Assembly: GCA_947629605.1 (NCBI GenBank) | Contig: CANREK010000037.1 | Coordinates: forward strand, 1-9,956 | Reading direction: 5' to 3' | From: an uncultured Clostridia bacterium | Lineage (GTDB): Bacteria > Bacillota > Clostridia > Christensenellales > Borkfalkiaceae | DNA: 9,956 nt | Part shown: one piece after another, positions 6,184 to 9,956 of the stretch | Layout: each line of letters starts with the position of its first letter | Numbering within the stretch: the stretch's first letter is position 1 | Made by a program: the position numbers and the translations under genes | Notes under the pieces: generated by a model | What the model saw: the letters and a program-made list of their open reading frames with translations, nothing else | Told to the model about the DNA's origin: nothing | Databases searched by the model: none

Positions 6184-6457
6184 ATACGGACCATTCCGAT
6201 AGCGTCATGGTGCCCCGCCCGCACGTTCTTTATGGCGTCGAAGGGCGGCACGAGCGCCCATAGGCGCGAAGTAGCGTAGTCGAACCATCACCGCATTCCC
6301 TTGGCGCCCCTCGTAGGGGAGCTGTCGCGTAGCGACTGAGGGGTTTTGAAACCCCTTTGCCCTGCGGGCACTTCCCCTATAAGGGGCAGCGAGATTAAGG
6401 TGATCCTTCGACACGCGCTACGCGCGGCTCAGGATGACGCTATTTGGAATGGTGCCG
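6184..6457. repeat. Palindromic interspersed element, copy 2, with a second repeat in its loop
   Basis: The ends are imperfect inverted repeats of about 28 bp. ATACGG-ACCATTCC-GATAGCGTCAT at 6184-6208 matches the complement of 6433-6457 apart from a missing C and an A/G-run difference. Moving inward, CGCGAAGTAGCGTAGTCGAA followed by CCATCACC on the left resembles the complement of the right arm around 6398-6426. The loop (about 6307-6386) is a different, hairpin-rich repeat. The right end shares GAATGGTGCCGTA with the element at 2122-2309. No transposase is present. Together with its AT-rich tail, the element fills most of the 376-nt gap between era and yqzL. Confidence 0.7.
6307..6386. repeat. 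Hairpin-cluster repeat nested in copy 2
   Basis: Five small perfect hairpins follow one another: CCCC-TCGTA-GGGG (6307-6319), GTCGC-GTA-GCGAC (6324-6336), AGGGGTTT-TG-AAACCCCT (6339-6356), GCCC-TGC-GGGC (6359-6369) and CCCCT-ATA-AGGGG (6374-6386). The motif combination of AGGGGAGCTGTCGC next to GCGACTGAGGGG is, from memory, like a repeat common between genes of gut Clostridia. Its position in the loop of the larger palindrome suggests insertion of one repeat into another. Confidence 0.65.
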
Positions 6458-6468
6458 TATAATAACTC

Positions 6469-6509
6469 CCCGCCGCAATTTTTCATTTTTAATTTTTAAT
6501 TTTTAATTC
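6469..6509. repeat. AT-rich tail repeat, copy 2, reaching into the end of era
   Basis: It has the same outer sequences as the copy at 2319-2357: CGCCGCAATTTTT at one end and TTTTTAATTC at the other, with TTTTTAAT units between. The last five bases overlap the era reading frame. On the minus strand GAATTA provides the final Asn codon and part of the TAA stop of era. Confidence 0.7.
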
Positions 6510-7393
6510 TCTTCGTCGTTATATCCGAACTCTTTGAGGAGGGTGGCGCGGTCGCGCCAATCCTCGCGGACCTTGACATAGACCGTCAAAAACACCTTTG
6601 CGCCGAGGAACTTCTCCATGTCCTGCCGCGCGAACGATGCCGTCTCTTTGAGCGCCTTCCCCTGCTTTCCGATGAGGATGGCCTTGTGGTTCTTTTTCTC
6701 GCATACGATGTCCAAATTTACATCATATGTGCCGTTTTCCATCCGCTCGAACTTGTTGACGACGATGGCGATCCCGTGGGGGATCTCCTTGTCGTATTTG
6801 AGCAAAATTTTCTCGCGCATGAGCTCGGCGATCATGAATCTCTCGCTCTTGTCGGAGACGACGTCGTCGGGGAAGAGCTTGTCCTGCTCGGGCAGAAGTT
6901 TTACGATCTCCGTCTCCAAGAGGCGGATGTTTCTCCCCTTCCGCGCCGAGACGGGAACGACATCGGTTTCGATGCCCGCTTCATACAGAATTTTCGCATC
7001 CCGCGGAATGTTCTCCTTGGGCATGATGTCCGTCTTGGTATAGGCGATGAGCATGGGCACGCCGAGGGCGGAGTACTTTTTCATGAGCGAGATGTCCTCC
7101 TCCTTGATCCCCGCGTGGCCGTCGTGCACATACAAAATGGCATCCACCTCTTTGGAAGCGTTCTCGGTGGCGTGCATCATGCGGTCGGTGAGCTCGTTCC
7201 TGTGGCGGTAGATCCCGGGCGTATCCACAAAGACGATCTGGTGCTCTTCCCGCGTGAGAATGCCGAGAATGCGGTCCCGCGTCGTCTGCGGTTTCGGGGA
7301 GACGATGGCGACCTTTTCCCCCACCATGACGTTGATGAGCGTGGATTTTCCCGCATTTGCCCTGCCGATGACGGCGACCGTTCCGCTCTTCAT
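6503..7393 (-). CDS. era: GTPase Era (ribosome maturation)
   Basis: Era is an essential GTPase that binds the 3' end of 16S rRNA and helps 30S subunit maturation. The 296 residues match the family length. The G1 P-loop is GRANAGKS at 10-17 (commonly GRPNVGKS), KPQTTRDRI at 34-42 covers switch I/G2, G3 is DTPG at 57-60, and G5 is SAR at 149-151. G4 reads TKTD at 119-122, where Era normally has NKxD. The C-terminal KH domain has IGKQGKALKE at 241-250 with GKQG at 242-245, preceded by ERFMIAELMREKI and EIPHGIAI, both typical of Era. The ATG at 7393 overlaps the ybeY stop by 4 nt (ATGA), so the start is fixed by coupling. In Bacillus dgkA and cdd lie between these genes; here they are absent. The stop codon lies inside the AT-rich repeat. 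Confidence 0.97.
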   Translation of the reverse strand: MKSGTVAVIGRANAGKSTLINVMVGEKVAIVSPKPQTTRDRILGILTREEHQIVFVDTPGIYRHRNELTDRMMHATENASKEVDAILYVHDGHAGIKEEDISLMKKYSALGVPMLIAYTKTDIMPKENIPRDAKILYEAGIETDVVPVSARKGRNIRLLETEIVKLLPEQDKLFPDDVVSDKSERFMIAELMREKILLKYDKEIPHGIAIVVNKFERMENGTYDVNLDIVCEKKNHKAILIGKQGKALKETASFARQDMEKFLGAKVFLTVYVKVREDWRDRATLLKEFGYNDEEN

Positions 7394-7896
7394 GCCTCTC
7401 TCCTTAAATTGAGTTTTGCCATGATCTTTTCTTCCATATCGCGCATTTCACGCTTGTCCTCTTCCGTCTCGTGGTCGTAGCCGAGGCAGTGGAGCGCCCC
7501 GTGCACGATGAGATAGCAAATTTCTCTCTCCACGGAATGGCCGTACTCCTCTGCCTGCTCCTCCGCCCTCTTCTTGCAGACGACGACGGAGCCCAAATAC
7601 ATGCGGTCCATCCGCATTTCCTTTCCGAACACCGTCTGTTCCACCGTCTCCACGCACTCGATGTGCGCCGAGGAGAAAATTTTCTCCCCCCGTTGGAGCT
7701 CGATGGCGGGGAAGCTCAGAACATCCGTCACTTTGTCGATGTTCCGCTCCCGCTTATTGATCTCTTTGATCTCCTCCTCGGAGACGATGAGAAGTTCCAG
7801 CACAAGTGGCATGTCCGTCTCGATCACGGACCCGATGGCGGCAGACAATTTTCTGCGTGCGGCGGCGGGAAGTCCGCCCTCGATTTTGAGTTTCAT
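7390..7896 (-). CDS. ybeY: Endoribonuclease YbeY (rRNA maturation factor)
   Basis: YbeY is a zinc-dependent RNase-like protein needed for 16S rRNA 3'-end processing and late 70S quality control. The 168 residues fit the Gram-positive YbeY length. The zinc motif HGALHCLGYDH at 132-142 supplies His132, His136 and His142. TDVLSFP at 57-63 is the second family signature, and the Arg at 51, in the stretch before IDKVTDV, fits the position of the conserved functional arginine. The segment usually written LGD(I/L)V(I)C reads LGSVVVC at 101-107, so the usual Asp is Ser103. The gene overlaps pgpH upstream and era downstream by 4 nt each. The coupling with era agrees with their shared role at the 3' end of 16S rRNA. 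Confidence 0.95.
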   Translation of the reverse strand: MKLKIEGGLPAAARRKLSAAIGSVIETDMPLVLELLIVSEEEIKEINKRERNIDKVTDVLSFPAIELQRGEKIFSSAHIECVETVEQTVFGKEMRMDRMYLGSVVVCKKRAEEQAEEYGHSVEREICYLIVHGALHCLGYDHETEEDKREMRDMEEKIMAKLNLRREA

Positions 7897-9491
7897 TTCT
7901 TCTCCGTATCTTCTGTCTTTTCCTCGACGGACCTGTCCCTCTTAAAGCGGATGGAGGGATATGCCACGCGGTGATGGTGCACGCCCGAGAGCGCCTCGAC
8001 CAGCGACTGCTTGATGATGGTGAGGTCCCGCATCGTGATGTTGCATTCGGAAAACTGCCCGAGGTCCATTCTCTCCTCGATGATGCCGCGTACCGTCTTT
8101 TCGACGGTTTCGGGGGAATGGTCTTTGAGCGAACGGGTGGCGGCCTCGGCGCCGTCTGCGATCATGATGATCGCGGCGATCCTCGTCTGCGGCGTAGGAC
8201 CGAAGTAGGAATAGTTGGCGATGTTGGCTTCGCCGCCCGAGATGCGAAATGCCTTGTTGTAAAAGTATTTGATGGGCAGGGTGCCGTGATGTTCGAGCGC
8301 GACATCGGCAATGGCCTTGGGCAGATGGTTGTAGATGAGAAGATCGTACCCATCCTGCGCATGGGCGCGGATGATGTCGGCGGAGAGCTCGGGCGTGAGC
8401 TCGTTGTGCACGTTGTAGTCGGCTTGATTTTCGGTGAAGCACTGCGGATCTTTGAGCTTCCCGACGTCGTGATAGTAGGCCGCCGCACGGGCGAGTTCGG
8501 CATTTTCGCCGATCGCGACCGCGCATGCCTCGGAGAGCTGCGCCACGATGAGCGAGTGGTTGAAGGTCCCGGGCGCTTCCTTCTTCAAACGGTTGAGAAG
8601 GGGCGCGTTGGTGCTCGTGAGTTCCCTCAGACGGAACACGGTGAGCTTATTGAAGAGGAATTCGAAGATGGGAAGTAAGGCAAGGGCAAGCATGGAAGAG
8701 ATGATGCTCCCGAGCATGCCGTAGCCGATGTTTGTGAGATAGAGCCACGGGTCGCCGCTCATGGAAGCGACATTCAGAAGGGCGACGACGATGCTCGTGG
8801 GAAGGGCCAAAATGACGCCCGTAAAGACCAGCCCCGCCCTCGTCTTGACGTTCCCCGCAAAGAACACGGCGAGCGTGCCGCAGACGAATTCGAGGATGAG
8901 CGTGGTATAGACCTCGTTCGCCCCCGCGATGCCCGAGGGCGTGCTGTCGTTCGTGTACATGTCGATGACGAAGAGCAGGAACGTGAAGATGAAATTCAAA
9001 AAGATGGCCTTGCGCCTTGTCAAGAGGAACAAGACGAGGATGGCAAAGAAGGCAAAGGGGCGGGCATAGGTAGAGACGAATCTCCCGAAGAGATAGCAGA
9101 CGATCGCCGAGACGAGAAGGAGCGTAAAGATGAGCAGGGTATCGGAGACACTGAGCAGCATCTCTCTGTCCTCGAAAAAGAAGTAGAAAAATACGATGAC
9201 GATGAGGAGGAAGATGCTGACGATGAGGAAAAGCACGTCGGGAAGGCTGTCGTGGAACCAGCCGACCCAGCCGCGGGGTTGATTCAACACGACCATGCCG
9301 AACACGGCCGCAAGGATCAATAAATACGCGGCGAAGTAGAGGGCGACGGCAATCACCATCTTCCGCTTGTTTTTGTTGTCCTTTTTTTCTTTCGGCGGTC
9401 TGCGAATGTCCACAGTATCGTGCATATGTTGCATTTTTTGCTGGACCGTCTGTTCGATTTCGGGAAAATCGGCCTCGTTCCGCTTCCTCAT
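7893..9491 (-). CDS. pgpH: PgpH/YqfF-type membrane HD phosphodiesterase lacking the extracellular domain
   Basis: PgpH proteins hydrolyse cyclic di-AMP to pApA with a cytoplasmic HD domain. Seen here: a basic N-terminus (1-45), a membrane segment at about 46-69, a loop of about 15 residues, then about seven more segments (roughly 85-106, 116-136, 143-157, 162-177, 195-213, 219-242, 254-281), and the HD domain at about 300-505. Candidate metal ligands are His312 (FNHSL), His341-Asp342 (YYHDVGKLKDP), His377, His401-His402 (EHHGT) and Asp446 (IADGAEAATRSL), so the catalytic core looks complete. At 532 residues it is about 180 shorter than Listeria PgpH or Bacillus YqfF (about 710). The missing part corresponds to the extracellular 7TMR-HDED domain between the first and second membrane segments. 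The start at 9491 overlaps the phoH stop (ATGA). c-di-AMP as substrate is inferred from the family. Confidence 0.9.
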   Translation of the reverse strand: MRKRNEADFPEIEQTVQQKMQHMHDTVDIRRPPKEKKDNKNKRKMVIAVALYFAAYLLILAAVFGMVVLNQPRGWVGWFHDSLPDVLFLIVSIFLLIVIVFFYFFFEDREMLLSVSDTLLIFTLLLVSAIVCYLFGRFVSTYARPFAFFAILVLFLLTRRKAIFLNFIFTFLLFVIDMYTNDSTPSGIAGANEVYTTLILEFVCGTLAVFFAGNVKTRAGLVFTGVILALPTSIVVALLNVASMSGDPWLYLTNIGYGMLGSIISSMLALALLPIFEFLFNKLTVFRLRELTSTNAPLLNRLKKEAPGTFNHSLIVAQLSEACAVAIGENAELARAAAYYHDVGKLKDPQCFTENQADYNVHNELTPELSADIIRAHAQDGYDLLIYNHLPKAIADVALEHHGTLPIKYFYNKAFRISGGEANIANYSYFGPTPQTRIAAIIMIADGAEAATRSLKDHSPETVEKTVRGIIEERMDLGQFSECNITMRDLTIIKQSLVEALSGVHHHRVAYPSIRFKRDRSVEEKTEDTEKK

Positions 9492-9956
9492 TTTTTGTCC
9501 TCCTTCTTCCGTTTGGTCTCCGACGCCTCGTAGGCGCGGACGATCTGTGTCACGAGCGGGTGCCGCACGACATCCTTGTCGGTGAGGCGGCAGACGGCGA
9601 TGTCCTCCACCCCTTTGAGAATGGAGACCGCCTGCCTAAGTCCGCTCGTCTTTCCCTCGGGGAGGTCGGTCTGTGTCAGATCCCCTGTCACGACCATCTT
9701 GCTTCCCTCGCCGAGGCGGGTCAAAAACATCTTCATCTGTTCGCGGGTGGCGTTCTGCGCCTCATCGAGAATGACAAAGGCGCTTGAAAGCGTTCTCCCG
9801 CGCATATAGGCAAGGGGCGCGACCTCGATGGCCCCCTTTTCCATCAATTTTTGGTAGGTCTCGAACCCGAACATCTCTTGCAGTGCGTCGTAGAGGGGGC
9901 GGAGATAGGGATCGACCTTGGTCTGCAAGTCGCCGGGGAGAAAGCCGAGCTTTTCG
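9488..9956 (-). CDS. phoH: PhoH-family ATPase/helicase-like protein (5' end beyond window)
   Basis: The frame is open to the window edge and encodes the last 155 residues of a protein whose family is usually about 320 long. It begins EKLGFLPGDLQTKVDPYLRP, a PhoH hallmark. Next come EVAPLAYMRGRT and the Walker B segment VILDEAQN, then TGDLTQTDLP, another conserved PhoH block. The Walker A loop lies upstream outside the window. A TTG at 9928 could be read as a start but falls inside the conserved block, so it is internal. PhoH proteins are phosphate-starvation-linked ATPases proposed to act on RNA. The gene heads the visible phoH-pgpH-ybeY-era chain and overlaps pgpH by 4 nt. The C-terminal tail is rich in Lys and Glu. 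Confidence 0.95.
   Translation of the reverse strand, partial: EKLGFLPGDLQTKVDPYLRPLYDALQEMFGFETYQKLMEKGAIEVAPLAYMRGRTLSSAFVILDEAQNATREQMKMFLTRLGEGSKMVVTGDLTQTDLPEGKTSGLRQAVSILKGVEDIAVCRLTDKDVVRHPLVTQIVRAYEASETKRKKEDKK

Noticed and set aside
6205..6414. Minus-strand frame of 69 residues between era and yqzL
   Set aside because: It is a translation of the composite repeat's arms and hairpin cluster, with no conserved domain or ribosome site.
6686..7480. Plus-strand frame of 264 residues opposite era
   Set aside because: It is a shadow of era and ybeY, whose motifs are unmistakable on the minus strand.
7893..9491. Frameshift or deletion explaining the short PgpH
   Set aside because: The membrane segments flank the missing domain cleanly, the frame is intact, and both ends overlap neighbouring genes by ATGA, so an intact shorter protein is more likely.
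9488..9928. PhoH start at TTG 9928
   Set aside because: The frame stays open upstream and encodes EKLGFLPGDLQ, a conserved PhoH block, so this codon is internal and the gene is simply cut by the window edge.

Overview
The window looks like a chromosomal segment of a fairly GC-rich (visibly above 50 %) Gram-positive anaerobe of the Bacillota, probably class Clostridia. This is inferred from gene order, from AGGAGG-type ribosome sites and from the repeats between the genes; no rRNA or marker tree was available. Every gene I can support is on the minus strand, so transcription runs from position 9956 towards 1.

Region 9956-6503 holds phoH (5' end outside the window), a PgpH/YqfF-type HD phosphodiesterase, ybeY and era. 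Each consecutive pair overlaps by 4 nt (ATGA), so this is one translationally coupled operon for RNA and ribosome maturation plus c-di-AMP turnover. It follows the Bacillus order phoH-yqfF-yqfG-dgkA-cdd-era-yqzL-recO but lacks dgkA and cdd. Region 6502-6127 is non-coding and filled by a composite palindromic repeat. Beyond it come a 31-residue YqzL-like protein, preceded by a site resembling a sigma-G promoter, and recO.

A clear sigma-A type promoter just after recO starts a second unit (5245-2396). It encodes a Wzz-like two-pass membrane protein, an uncharacterised 175-residue protein and a type I L-asparaginase, and ends at a rho-independent terminator. Region 2395-1909 is non-coding. It holds the terminator, a second copy of the palindromic repeat family with its AT-rich tail, and a near-consensus promoter whose expected start site coincides with a 7-bp inverted repeat. 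This promoter drives a large secreted lipoprotein that fills 1908-1 and runs off the window. It is the longest coding region here.

Most of the window is conserved housekeeping sequence. The less ordinary parts are the shared composite repeats, one of which supplies the stop codon of era; the PgpH homologue without its extracellular sensor domain; the possible forespore promoter before yqzL-recO; the orphan Wzz-like/unknown/asparaginase unit; and the modular lipoprotein. I saw no CRISPR array, tRNA, rRNA, transposase or phage gene, and no convincing novel defence-type system.
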